A stretch of DNA of 64,000 bases from Ulva prolifera (GCA_023078555.1 CM041197.1:9475679-9539678); one strand, 5' to 3'. Positions 22,126 to 33,699 are shown, numbered from the stretch's first letter. A program made the numbers and translations. The notes: a model not told the origin generated them from the sequence alone.

Positions 22126-22530
22126 GAGCACACGGCAGGTTACCAGCGCCCACATCTTGACGCAGAAGCTGCTCGCTCCATACATGCCGCAGTCTGGAGA
22201 CTTGCAGTGAAAACAGAGTAGTCATAGCTGCAGCTCGTTGTTCCTGACGATGATAAATATATGACTCTTTGTTCCGTCGAAATGGATACAATTCAGCTTG
22301 ACACAGCTGGTGCGCAGCACTCGGCGCGCAGCACCGCAATGCACGTGCACGGATGCCGAACACTGTACGTGGCACGTATTCTCGCAGGGGACGACACGCC
22401 AATGCCGAAGAAACACGACGCTCGCCAGTGCGCTGGACTGCCAGCATATAGTTTTGCTTGAACTGCTGTGTGCAGCTGTGATCTGAATTGCCATGGCTGT
22501 TCCCCCGGGCGGGGTGTTAGCTGCAGCTGT
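22115..22530 (-). repeat. duplicated host segment, copy 1 (pairs with 55985-56395)
   Basis: About 410 bp, clearly related to 55985-56395 with scattered indels. On the minus strand one possible small exon reads CGMYGASSFCVKMWAL between a CTCCAG acceptor and a GTAACC donor. In the other copy the donor is CTAACC and the first Cys is altered. It may be an old gene fragment or a non-autonomous repeat. Confidence 0.55.
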
Positions 22531-22749
22531 AGTTCGAATTCACTGGCAAGCAGTGGCACTGGCAGCGACCCGCACCCCGGCAGGCACCTTCTATGTCTCA
22601 CGCACCCTCATCAGACACACATTTTGATATCTCAGGCCACAGTCTTTGGGCAGGGTACCCTCTGCCAACGGCGTGGCCGGGCTCATCCGGCTCTGGCGGC
22701 CGGCCCCCCTCCGGAAGAGCTGCCATGGCACTGCAGAGAAGAACGTTGA

Positions 22750-23260
22750 GTTGATTGATCACCGTCCAGTGCAAACTCTGTCCACGGATTGAATGCACAG
22801 TTGCGCTGTAGCTGGCTGGCTGACGGGTTCATGTGCACATACAATCGCATGTACCAAGACTGGGTGAAGACGTCCGAAGCTCCACGCTCGTGTAGTGGCA
22901 AGAGGCGGGGTCTGACGCCCCGTACAGCTGCAGACTGGGTCAGCGCCCACTGGCAGCAGAAACCTGGAAGCGCATTCCTCCGCCCCATCATGATGTACAG
23001 CGGGCCAGCTTAGGAATGTGTTGGTGTGTGTCGCCGGTGGGAGCCAGTGACAGAGCTTCCCGGTGCTCCTGGGGAGGTCTGGGCTCGGGACCTTCCCAAG
23101 TAGCAAGCTCTGGGCGCCCTCATCGCCCGAGCCGGCGCCGGCTCGGCTGTGAGGCAGCATGCATATATATGCATATGTGTCAAGGTGTGTTCAGGAGTGT
23201 GCTGCGGCGTGCTTCGCGTTTGACTGTACATATGTGAAGAAGCACCATCGGCAGAACTGC
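22750..23260 (+). repeat. dispersed repeat, family L (copy 4)
   Basis: Contains TGATCACCGTCCAGTGCAAA, CACGGATTGAATGCACAG, GGGGTCTGACGCCCCGTA, ACTGGGTCAGCGCCCA, GGAAGCGCATTCCTCCGCCC, GCCGGTGGGAGCC and ACATATGTGAAGAAGCACCA in the family order. Confidence 0.6.
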
Positions 23261-23864
23261 AGGGCAAATGCAGCTCTACAGCACGCTGCCATGCAGCGCA
23301 CCAGCTCGGACACAGTCAGACGGCCAAGAAAGAACAGTCAGTGCCTCCAGGATCAATGCCTGGAGCTTGAGCTTGCACATGCATTGCAGTTTGACGCACA
23401 GATGGTTACACAAGTAAATCTGCTGAAGCAAACTGTAAAACGCGGCGATGGCGCCAAAAACACTTCAGATGCAGACTTATTCAACATGTCTTGATCTCCC
23501 CTGATGCGGCAAGTCTCAACTACCGTCCTGGATCCGTCCCGAGTACTGCATCATAGCACGGAACCAGAATGGCGTAGACTTATTTGGTGCCTGTGATGCG
23601 CCACTGCAAGGCCCTGCCCTCAGGTGGCGCAGGCAGTGGCCACGCCACATCCTACTGCAGCGTCACGGCTCGCTGACGTTGAGCTCAGCTGCCACCCCGC
23701 CCCCACAACCAGGAACGGGGTACCATGAGTGTGCTATAGCTATGCCTGAAACGGCGCAGCGTGCACAGCTGCGCCCGCTCCTGCCTCAGAAGAAGTCACT
23801 TGACCGGCATTGGCATCGATTGCTCGACGCCCAGCTGAGGTGCCAACGTTGCCGTTGCGACACT

Positions 23865-25123
23865 CTACCACTTGCCGAGGCCGAAGAGGGCCTTGAAGTC
23901 CTTGGGCAGGTCGTGCAGGCCGTCGCCGGGGGCGCCCGTCTCGGGGAAGCCGCACTCCTTGAGGCACGCCTGATCCAGCGCAAACGCGCCCTGCGGGCTC
24001 GCCTCCACGAGCTGTGCGCCGCTGGCCGCGATGGCCGCCGCGCCGGCGTCGCTGCCGGCGCCGAGGGCGGCGAGGGCGCCGATGACGTTGAGCGCCCCGG
24101 GGTCGCTGCTAGTGAAGGACTGCAGGAAGACGTTGGGGAAGCACTGGCGGTTGTGGTTGTGGTGCAGCAGGCCCTGCGGCACGACAAACACCTCCCCGGG
24201 CCCGACCTCAAACGTGATGTCCTGCGCCGCCCCGTTCTCCTGGGAGATGCCGGCATCCATGGTGCCTGCAAGGACGGCCACGCCGTCAGAGAATGGACCG
24301 CGGCTCTGTGTTGTGTGCCGAGAGTGCTGACTATGCATGCATGGACACAGCGCACGAGGCATGGAGGCACACCGAAGATGACGGAGTAGAACTCGTTGGC
24401 GCGCTGGTGCACGTGGGGCAGCAGGATGCCGCAGGGCTTGAGCACCGTCAGGAACTGAGACTCCCCGGGCTCGGCGAGGGTGGAGAGGAAGGGGTTGGTG
24501 GCCTTGGTGACGCGCTGCTGCAGCACCGCCGCGTTGTCCGTCACCGCCGAGACGTCCTGCACACACGCCGCCCGCACTCAGCCGCTGGAGGATGGGGGAC
24601 AGTGATACAATTGTGCAAAGGCTGCTACTGCATTTACTTTACTACGCTGCATGCCCGCAGCTCGAAGGCGGAGACACGCTGCCAGTATAATTTGTGAAGC
24701 AAAGTGAAATGCGATAACAAGACCTCTTATGGACGGGGTCGTGACTTGGAGACACGCATATGCTGTATTGTCCGTAGGTGTGCTGCAGGCCAATAACGAT
24801 TTACTTCCACTCTACATGGGTCATTGGGCACTAGTACTGCTTAGAGCATGCGAGGTCGTCACTTCAGATCTGAGTTTTCAAGGCACGGCGATCGGAGGGC
24901 TAGTCGGGGGGATGCGCACTGGGTCAGAGAAGGCAAACTTGAAGGCAGAGGCATCTCCCTCCACGCCAAACTCTGCGCGCTGTGCAGCCTGGGGCAGCCG
25001 CGCCGTCTCGAGCTGGTTGGGGGCCTCCACCTCTGCTGCTACCATGTGCTTGGCCGGGGCATGCCTGGATGCTGAGACGCCGGTGAGGGCCAGGGTGGCA
25101 AGGGCCAGTGTGGAGAGTGCCAT
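23865..25123 (-). CDS. germin-like protein, copy C
   Basis: Exons 24920-25123, 24373-24556 and 23865-24265; same splice sites and length (262 residues) as copy A. Intron 1 is three bases shorter than in A. Signal peptide, PHVHQRANE box 1 and VVPQGLLHHNHN box 2 are intact. Exon 1 matches A (FAFSDP) and exons 2-3 match B. All four copies keep frame, metal ligands and splice sites, so all are candidates for expression; dosage or redundancy is the simplest reading. Confidence 0.88.
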
Positions 25124-25289
25124 GATACGATGTGAGGGTTGCCTGACGAACAGATGGGGGCAAGGTGAAGGCTTTGCAGATGGAGATAGCAGTGAAGATG
25201 GCAAGTCTCAGGCGCTGCTGCAAATGATGTGATACAGTAGATGGGGAGGAGGCAAGATGAGGATGGTGCATTGTGTGCGACCAGGGCTG

Positions 25290-25297
25290 TTTTATAT
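25290..25297 (-). promoter_or_regulatory. TATA-like box of germin copy C
   Basis: ATATAAAA on the minus strand, same context and distance from the start as in copy A. Confidence 0.45.
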
Positions 25298-26386
25298 GAA
25301 CTGTGTTACCGATGCATCGTGGCTGGAAGGCTGCAGAACCGAGGCATGCCTGTTCAGTGGCGGATGCGAGTTCCTTGCCGGGATCGAACAAGGCTGACGT
25401 AGCAGCTTCGGAGCAGCCCCATTCCGGTCTGCGCAAGATGTCGCGCACCCACTTCATGAGCTTCATGTGGGATCGGTCATCCGCACAGCAGTTCTGGGTC
25501 TACCGAATGGGCATTATTCTGCCAATGTTGCTGATGCATGAATCGCGAGACCTGTCGAGCTCGCGAGGACTCAGGTCAAATAGAGGAACATAACTTTGCG
25601 CCAAACCGGCATGTTGACAAGATATGATAAACGATGAAATATCTGAACTGCAGAACGTTTGTTGAATGAAGCTTTGGCGCGTACCGTTCCATCGCGACGC
25701 TGTGCTCGCTCCTGGGCTTCCTTGTGTTGCTGCTTTGTTTCGTCCTTGTCAGCGGGCATCTGTACAATGATGTCAAGCACTGTCACAGATCTCGAGGCTA
25801 GAGACGTCGTGCATGCGCCCTTGGTAGCAGTGAAGCGCTGAAAGATGCAAGACGAGCCATTCCACCGGGTGATCAACCAGGCCGTCTTCTCCGGCTTTCA
25901 GACTGACTGCTCCCATCGGCAGGCCAATCTGATCAGATTATGCACCCATGAGGTGCAAATATGCGTTTCGATGCTCTGTGTGGTCTGATGTGCAGGTTAA
26001 GCAGCCATCGGGCTGCATTTATCAGCATGAACAACCTCCTCCTTCAGCTGTGTACCATCAAAGGCCACAGCGACCTCTTCGATCCCTAGACCTTCCAAAT
26101 AGTCACCAAATCAATTACACAGCCATATGCACGATGCCAGAGCTGCTATGTAGCCCAGCCACATGGGTGTGCTCCGCACAGCTTGCCATCAATCCGCTGC
26201 AGGCAACAGCCATGTTACAAAGAGAACATGCTTGATACTGGATCATGGCGGAGCGCCGCATACGCAGAACAGTAAAGGCGAATGTCATGTGTGCGTGCAT
26301 GTAGGGTAGCCTGAAACCACCTGCAGGCAGCTTATGCACTTACAGGCCCTCCGCTGTTGCGATGGTTGCGATGCTCTGCATGCAAG

Positions 26387-27110
26387 ATGATGCCCCGGTC
26401 CAGCCGAGCCGACGGTTTGTTTTGTTTTGCACCCGTGGGCCAACGCGCGGTGTTGCACTGTGCGGTGGCGTTGGCGCTCTCTGCAGCTCTGCTGCGCTTC
26501 TCGTGGCCCCAAAGTCAGCTGAACTTCTCAGCTTTGCTTGAGGAAGAGATCTATAGATCTGCCGTGAAGGGCAAAGGATGCACTTGTTGGGTCCAAGCTA
26601 TCTGCACATCCCGCTGCCCCGCTCCTCAAGGGCTACAGTGTTGCTGCTGAGCCACTGCCGCCCCCACCACCAGAGGACGACACATCCCTGCCTCCATCCC
26701 CAGAGGACACAATCCCTCCGCTGCCAACACCAACCGGTCCAGTCGAACCACCCCCACCCCCTCCTGAGTCAGAAACAGAAGTTACAATTCCACCGGGAAC
26801 AGACAATGAAACATCCCCTGGCCAGGCCCCGCCAGTTAGAGTCCTCATCTTCCAGTTCAACAGGGGCTGTGCTAACCCTGACAGGTTCCCATGCGGCCGA
26901 TGTGGACGGGGCGGTCAAGCATGCTGTGGCAACAGCCTCCCTTCCCCTGTGTCAACGGCCTCCCATTCTCCCCACTGCTGTGGCAACAGCCTCCCTTTCT
27001 CCCCTGTGTCAACAGCCTCCCTTCCCCTGTGGCAACAGCCTCCCTTTCTCCCCACCGCTGTCCCACTGTCTCGGTGCTCGTGGGACACGAGCACCTTCTA
27101 CCCAGTCTGA
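26387..27110 (+). CDS. proline-rich, cysteine-containing secreted protein ORF, copy 2
   Basis: Partner of 10632-11355. The long frame 26568-27110 has exactly the same length (543 bases) as copy 1, with only substitutions (for example GPVEPPPPPP for GPVKPPPPPP). Preservation of frame across a 15.7-kb duplication agrees with coding function, though the duplication is recent. The hydrophobic N-terminal part is also kept (AVLHCAVALALSAALLRF), but the GTATGC after LNFS in copy 1 is CTTTGC here, so that site cannot be a shared intron donor. Confidence 0.42.
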
Positions 27111-27419
27111 GGTGACGACAATACCGGAGTGTGTGGTGTGGATAGGCCTGGGCTCAGGGTTGGAGATACCTGCACTTCCCCGTTCCAGGAAGGCCCCGGC
27201 CTGTTGCCTGACTGCATGCACGCATGCGCTGGATGCGTGATCATTGTCCAACGTGGACGCGCATGTGCTGGACGTATGTTATCTGATCTGACCTTTGTGT
27301 AGCACAGTGAATGTGTCACTGTCAATGTATAAATTGGTGTTTGGATGTAATTTGTCGGCGTGATCAGGTGGGACGGACGCAGACTGTGATTGTGAGACGA
27401 CAGGTCTGCCTGTGTATGC

Positions 27420-27939
27420 ATGCTGATGTATATGTTCCGGGATTCTACATTTTGCAGACAACAGAAGCAGGAAACTGAAACCGGTTCCTGCGTCACATGT
27501 GAGGACAGAACGTATACACACCCCACTGCCGGCGACTTGTGGGTCACCCATCCGTTGGCTGCCTCAAATGTCAGTGCCACGGCGCTCCACGACAGTGCCT
27601 CGGCGGATGCTACCAACAGGCGCAAACACGAAAAGCAAGGCCGGGCCGGCGCGGGCGCGTTCACGCTGGTCCCGCTGTCGCGTGAGATATACGCACGGGT
27701 CGCCCAGCAGCCTTTTCTTCAACAGGCTGGCTGATGTGGCTGCAGGGTCTGACGTGGCGTCGCGGCGGCGATTCCTCGAGAATGCAGTGCGCGATCTCTT
27801 CACGATGCTCTGCCATGCAGTGGCGCGCCAGATCTGCGCCGCGGCTCCGCTGATGGCACGGCACGCGGGAAAGGCAGTTTTGGCGGGGCTCACAGTCCCG
27901 CCCGATGACCTCTCGCCGCTCACGGGCCATCTGGCTTGA
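27420..27939 (+). CDS. unidentified duplicated ORF, copy 2
   Basis: Partner of 11827-12268. Here one frame runs from MLMYMFRDSTFCRQQKQETE through SCVTCEDRTYTHP to AGAFTLVPLSREIYARVAQQ and stops at 27734, longer than the same frame in copy 1 because of a one-base difference near 27637. The second frame, to 27939, is as in copy 1. Coding status uncertain. Confidence 0.3.
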
Positions 27940-29116
27940 GCGACGGGCCTCCCCTCGGGGTCCCCGCCCGCTTGAGGCCGACGGCCACTGGCCTCTGCCT
28001 CCTGGACGCCTGGCTCTGCTTGGCACGCCGGGTGATAGACGATGACGGTTCCCGGGAGAGGGGGGCCTGGTCAGGCTTCGCCTTGTCCCCGGTGCACTGC
28101 GGCGCGGGCCGGGCGGGCTGCGTGGCGGTGTGTCGGGCAGGCGGGCTACGCTGTGGGTCTGCGGGTGGGGTGTGGGTTGGGGCGGGGGCGCCCCCGGCGG
28201 TCGGGCGGCGCGGACGGGAGGCCTCGGGCGGTGCCGTGTCTGGCGCGGCTTTTTCGTGTGGTCACAGGCATTGAGGTATTAGGAATTAGGTGTGGGGTGT
28301 GGGGTGGGTGTGTCTGGGGCGGGGTTTATGTGTGTGCACGTGTGTGGCTGTGGCTGTGTGGCGATCTGGGAGTCTCTGTCAATTGTTGGGGGCATTGTGG
28401 GTTTAGGATTGCGTGCATTGCGTGGGTGTGCCGCGAGCGATTGCACGGGGTGCGTTGGGACGGGTTGCTGGGTGTGTTCTTGATTTGCTTGCTGTTTTCG
28501 CGGTGCTGCCCACCTCGCCTCCTTTATCCTTGTAACAACCCCCATTGCCTGCACCGTCTTTGTTGTAGCTGCACTTACTGCAGAACTACCATGCCTGCAT
28601 TTCCCAGGCCACATATGCATCTCTTGCAGTAATTCGAGATCTGAACAAACGGGACCATATGTCGAAGAGGTTGAACACCTTGAAAGCCATTGAGCTCTAG
28701 ACAACCGTAGGCAAGGCGCAGGGCCTCCTTCTGAGCTAAGCAAGCTGGCCATGCACAGAAGTTTTGCCTCCCCAAAGCGCATGCATGCAGAATCGAACCC
28801 ACAATCTCCCCACAGAGTGGACGGGCGGCCGCGCCGCAGAAGCCACGACTGTCCACAGATCATATGTTTTGCACATATGCGCAGGCAACCATGGCAAGTG
28901 CTTGCGCATCATGATCAAGCAACCTCTTAGACACCGTGTGGTAGGCCTGCCGTTGGGGGGCAGGCAAGCTGTTGCCAGGTCACCAGTGGTCCAGCTGGCA
29001 ACATCAAAGTGCAGCCGAGGCCCCGGGCGCTATTGCCACCAGAAGCACCTGCAGCGCTGCGGCGCTGCTGCAGCCTGCCTCTCATGCGCATGCTCCGCAC
29101 CTGCCGGCTGCCAGTG

Positions 29117-29480
29117 GGCCGATCCACGTGTGGGCTGGAAAACGTGGGGTCTGAGGCCCCGCATGTGGGGTGCACAGACTGGGGCAGTGCCAGCGGGAAC
29201 CTATTTGTGAATTCCTCCGCCACCTGTTCGGCGGGCCGGGTCGCGGATGTGCCCATCTGGCGCCGGTGGGAACCGGCAGCGTTCAGGGTGTGGCTGGGGT
29301 TCCAGCGGTGACCATGAGGCAGCATGCATACGTGTGTGGATGTGTTCAGGAGTGTGCTGGGTGGGGCTACAGCTAGCTTGTCGTTTAGGATCCGGAGTGC
29401 TTCCGAGTTTGGGGTTGTCCTAGAGCTTCGAGTGCCTATGGCGTGCATGTTTGCGCCTAGCGCTGCTTCGGAGTGACTGC
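29117..29480 (+). repeat. dispersed repeat, family L (copy 5)
   Basis: Segmental-duplication partner of the copy at 13441-13800. Confidence 0.6.
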
Positions 29481-29631
29481 ACATGCACGACATGATCAGC
29501 GTGCGTACGCATTGGACTACAAACATGTAATGAAGCACCATCGGCAGCAGTTGCTAGTCTTGATCAAGACCATGAGCTCAAGGAAGAGCACTACAGTTCC
29601 TCAAATCAAGTCGTATTTGTATCAGTTTCAT

Positions 29632-30222
29632 TGATCATCGTCCAGTGCAAAATCTATAATCTACACACGGATTGTATGCACAGCTGTTATTACAGCTCAA
29701 GGCACTGTAGCTGGCCGTCTGACGAGTACATGTGCATGCAACCACAGCTGCAGGTTTCAAGACCGGCCCTTCCCGCGCCTGTGGTGGCAGGGTGTGGGGT
29801 CTGAGGCCCCGCACAGACTGGGTCAGCGCCCAGGTGAGCCCTGGAAGCGCATTCCTCCGCCGCTTGTGCGGCGGGCCAGGTCAGGGTGCGTCCGTGTGGC
29901 GCCGGTGGGTGCCGGCAACACTCGGCGCTTCCAGGTGCTACTGGGAAAGTTCTGGGCTCCGGCGATGAGGCAGGATGTGTACGTGTGGAGATGTGTTCAG
30001 GAGTGGTTGGGGCTACATGTCTATAGATGCACAGCTTGTCGTTTGTGAGTGCGTGCGAGTTGTGTAATATCAGTATTCCTACACCTGCAGGATATCCTAT
30101 AACTGCAAGTGCCTATGGCGTGCATGAGCGCGGCTGGATTTGCTTTGCAGTGACTGCACACACGCACGGCGTACGTACGCATATGCAAGTGACCACACAT
30201 ATGTGATGAAGCACCATCGGCA
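29632..30222 (+). repeat. dispersed repeat, family L (copy 6)
   Basis: Partner of 13955-14545, with a 10-base insertion (ACTGCACACACGCACGG context) near 30152. Confidence 0.6.
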
Positions 30223-30807
30223 GTGCTGCATGCATGGCACCGCACCGGCCTGCGCACAGTCAGACAGCCAAGGAGCATTGCCTAAAAGAATAATGCCTGG
30301 AGCCTGAGCAATTGCATTGCGCTTTGATGCACACATGATTACATGAGTAGATCTGCTGGAGGAAGCTGTAAAACGCGGAGGTGGCGCAAAAAACGCTTCT
30401 GCTGCAGACTTCTCCGACATATCCTGGAACGGCGCTGTTGCGGCCAATCTTAAGTGCCACCCCGGTTCCGTGCGGTTGCAAGCAGTATCACAGCACGGAA
30501 GCAGAATGCCGTAGACTTATTTGGTGCCTGTGATGCGCCACTGCAAGGCCCTGCCCTCAGGTGGCGCAGGCAGTGGCCAAGCCACATCCTACTGCAGCGT
30601 CACGGCTCACTGACGTTGAGCTCAGCTGCCACCCCGCCCCCACAACCGGGCACGGGGTACTATGAGACGGCTATAGCTATGCCTGAAATATTAATAGCGC
30701 TACGTGCACAGCCGTGCCCGGTTCTGCCTCACCAGAAGTCACTTGACCGGCATTGGCATCGAATGCTCGACGCCCAACCGTGGTGTCAACGTCGCCGTTG
30801 CGACACT

Positions 30808-32064
30808 CTACCACTTGCCGAGGCCGAAGAGGGCCTTGAAGTCCTTGGGCAGGTCGTGCAGGCCGTCGCCGGGGGCGCCCGTCTCGGGGAAGCCGCACTC
30901 CTTGAGGCACGCCTGATCCAGCGCAAACGCGCCCTGCGGGCTCGCCTCCACGAGCTGTGCGCCGCTGGCCGCGATGGCCGCCGCGCCGGCGTCGCTGCCG
31001 GCGCCGAGGGCGGCGAGGGCGCCGATGACGTTGAGCGCTCCGGGGTCGCTGCTGGTGAAGGACTGCAGGAAGACGTTGGGGAAGCACTGGCGGTTGTGGT
31101 TGTGGTGCAGCAGGCCCTGCGGCACGACAAACACCTCCCCGGGCCCGACCTCAAACGTGATGTCCTGCGCCGCCCCGTTCTCCTGGGAGATGCCGGCATC
31201 CATGGTGCCTGCAAGGACGGCCACGCTGTCAGAGAATGGACCGTGGCTCTGCGTTGTGTGCCGAGCCTGCTGACTATGCATGCATGGACACAGCGCACGA
31301 GGCATGGAGGCACACCGAAGATGACGGAGTAGAACTCGTTGGCGCGCTGGTGCACGTGGGGCAGCAGGATGCCGCAGGGCTTGAGCACGGTCAGGAACTG
31401 AGACTCCCCGGGCTCGGCGAGGGTGGAGAGGAAGGGGTTGGTGGCCTTGGTGACGCGCTGCTGCAGCACCGCCGCGTTGTCCGTCACCGCCGAGACGTCC
31501 TGCACACACGCCGCCCGGATTCGGCCGTTGGCCATGGGGGATGTGGGGCTGATTGCATCGCACAAAGGCTGCCACTGCATGAGCGCGGCTCACAGGCGCA
31601 GAGACATGCTGCCAGTAGCACCACTCGTGACCTCGTGTTGAAGAGTATGTGATTGCATACGCTGTACCGTCCACAGATGTGATGCAGGCCTAATTTGATT
31701 TACTTGTACTGTACATGGATCACTGGGCACTGCTTACAGCATGCGATATCATATGTCGACAGCCTGACTTCAGATCTGCCAGTGAATTGCAATTTTGATC
31801 AACCTCGAGGCACATGTGCCTCGCTGCAGCGGCCGGAGGGCCAGCCGGGGGGATGCGCACCGGGTCAGCGAAAGCAAACTTGAAGGCAGAGGCATCTCCC
31901 TCCACGCCAAACTCTGCGCGCTGTGCAGCCTGGGGCAGCCGCGCCGTCTCGAGCTGGTTGGGGGCCTCCACCTCTGCTGCTGCCATGTGCTTGGCCGGGG
32001 CATGCCTGGATGCTGAGACGCCGGTGAGGGCCAGGGTGGCAAGGGCCAGTGTGGAGAGTGCCAT
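30808..32064 (-). CDS. germin-like protein, copy D
   Basis: Exons 31861-32064, 31316-31499 and 30808-31208, 262 residues, intact boxes and splice sites. Exon 1 matches B (FAFADP). Exons 2-3 match A, including the intron-side CGGATTCGGCCGTTGG. Intron 1 (361 bases) is unlike the other three: from about 31518 to 31830 it carries unrelated sequence, so a replacement or insertion-deletion happened there while the exon ends were kept. Confidence 0.87.
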
Positions 32065-32250
32065 GATTCGATGCGAGGGCTGCGTTGCGATCCGAGGGGG
32101 GCAAGGTGACTTTGCAAGAAGAGATAGCAGTGACTGGTCCCTAGAGTCTGATTTATAAATATAATTACTGCTGCAAGATGATGATGATGTGATAGAGTAG
32201 ATATGTTGAAGACGCAAGATGAAGATGGTGCATTATGTGCGACCAGGGAT

Positions 32251-32258
32251 GTTTATAT
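32251..32258 (-). promoter_or_regulatory. TATA-like box of germin copy D
   Basis: ATATAAAC on the minus strand, equivalent to the boxes of the other copies. Confidence 0.4.
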
Positions 32259-32751
32259 GATCTGTGCTACTGATGGATCGCGGCTCGAAGGCATGCAGAG
32301 CCGAGGCATGCCTGTTCAGTGGCGCATGCGAGTTCCTTGCCGGGATCGAACAAGGCTGACGTAGCAACTTCGGAGCAGCCCCATTCCGGACTGCGTGAGA
32401 TGTCGCGCGCCCACTTCATGAGTTTTTGAGTTGTAGCTGATACACACTCCAAGATCTGGGGTTATTTTCTTGCCAATGTTGCTGATGCAAGCATCGCGAG
32501 GCCTGTCGAGGACTCAGGTCAGATAGATCAATATAGCTCTGCGCCAAGCCTGCACATCTACGAGAAACAATGTATCTGCGTTTCAACATTTACGAATAAT
32601 TGATGTTACATGAAGCTGTGGCACGTATCCGTCCATCGCGACGCTATGCTTGCTGCTGGGCTTCCTTGTGCTAATGCTTCGCTGCCTCCTTGTCAGTGGC
32701 ATCTGTATAAATACTTCAACACAGACGTCAACGTTGTACTGCCTCGCAGCC

Positions 32752-33120
32752 GAAGGGGCGCCGATCGCACCAGTTGGTGCCGGTGGGGCGGTCAGGACGG
32801 TGGTGGCCTGCAGGATGACCCCCGGGCCGTGTTCGTGTGTGTGTGAGTGTATGTTGCAGTTGATTCGGATGAGATTCGGTTTCAGTGTTTGTTTTCTCCC
32901 GTTCACTCTTTTGTAAATTGTGACCCCCGGGCCGTCGGTCGTCCACACCAGCTCGCCGGTGAAGGTGATGCGGCTGTCGCAACCCAGGCGGACGTTGACG
33001 CACGCGCTATAGGCATCGCGGGTGTCTCCGTGCGAAGGGCGCGCGTTGGTTGCCGAGAGGCAGTACGGCCGGCCCTCGATCCTCGTGGAGAACGAGACCT
33101 GGGAGTCGATCAGCACCGAC
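32752..33120 (-). pseudogene. partial copy of the secreted unknown gene, with LINE insertion
   Basis: Minus-strand sequence matches exon 2 of the gene at 18517-19504 (STRIEGRPYCLSATNARP against ATRIEGREYCLSANNARP; RITFTGELVWTTDGPG against RITFTGEPVWTTNGPG) and ends at the same donor context, CAACTG|GTGCGA. Neither exon 1 nor exon 3 was found beside it. A LINE tail interrupts it. The insertion plus its target duplication totals 105 bases, so the frame stays open and the sequence could pass as an intact ORF in automatic annotation. Confidence 0.75.
32831..32920 (+). mobile_element. 90-bp LINE 3' tail with 15-bp target site duplications
   Basis: The insert carries the LINE tail ending CCGTTCACTCTTTTGTAAATTG and is flanked by TGACCCCCGGGCCGT at 32816-32830 and 32921-32935. 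The uninterrupted sequence at 19024-19050 shows the target occurs once without the insert. This is a classic severe 5' truncation by target-primed reverse transcription. Confidence 0.9.
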
Positions 33121-33225
33121 CTGCTCAGACCCGGCGATCAGGTGGGCGTATGTGGAGGTATGCGGGTGTACAGCTGATCAGCACCTTCACTGAGAGGACC
33201 ACAGCCTGAGGAGCAGTGCATGCGT

Positions 33226-33266
<41 letters not shown>
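33226..33266. repeat. 41-G homopolymer
   Basis: Longest G run in the window, just right of the pseudogene fragment. Length in the genome may differ, because such runs are hard to sequence. Confidence 0.85.
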
Positions 33267-33539
33267 CGGGCGTGGTGAGACCCCGTAGCACGCCACTACG
33301 GGCATTCAGAACGCTTGCTGCTGCTGCTTCCCGCAGTGACTTCCTGCCGCAAACAGGATCTCAACAAATTATCAAATTCATTAACGCGTGGCTGCGGCGG
33401 CATGCACCTCGTGCACCTCGAGCCTCCGAGACCTCCAGAGAACTCAACGACCTCTGTAGGCCGTGCAGTCTTTTGGAGCATCTGGAAACTTGCTGTCTTG
33501 GCCTCTGTGGGCCTGAGCGCTCCTGGATCCTGCAGTTAC

Positions 33540-33636
33540 ACAGTTTGTCTTCTGCGAGGCGCCCAATGGCAGGTACATTCCGTCACTCAGCAGGAAGACA
33601 TTCCCGCCAAAGAAGTCCAATGCTTCTGGCCACGGT
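33540..33636 (-). CDS. possible isolated exon, unidentified
   Basis: Between a CTGACAG acceptor (to 33637) and a TGT|GTAACT donor, the minus strand reads PWPEALDFFGGNVFLLSDGM then YLPLGASQKTNC without stops, more protein-like than its surroundings. No neighbouring exon could be joined and no family was recognised. Confidence 0.25.
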
Positions 33637-33699
33637 CTGTCAGCAGGCACCGGCCCAGGATGAAGTGCAGCCCGCCTTCCACTGAAAAATTCCCCTCAA

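Larger units (their letters stand above)
23560..32450. repeat. segmental duplication, right copy (germin C-D block)
   Basis: Near-identical partner of 7802-16550. Within it the exon 2-3 parts of the two germin genes are switched relative to the flanks. The distal end (31520-31830) has an intron 1 replacement and further divergence beyond 32230. Confidence 0.85.

Noticed and set aside
32583-33116. intact 177-residue gene on the minus strand
   Set aside because: The frame includes a LINE tail and target duplication, and the neighbouring exons of the parent gene are missing; it is called a pseudogene instead.
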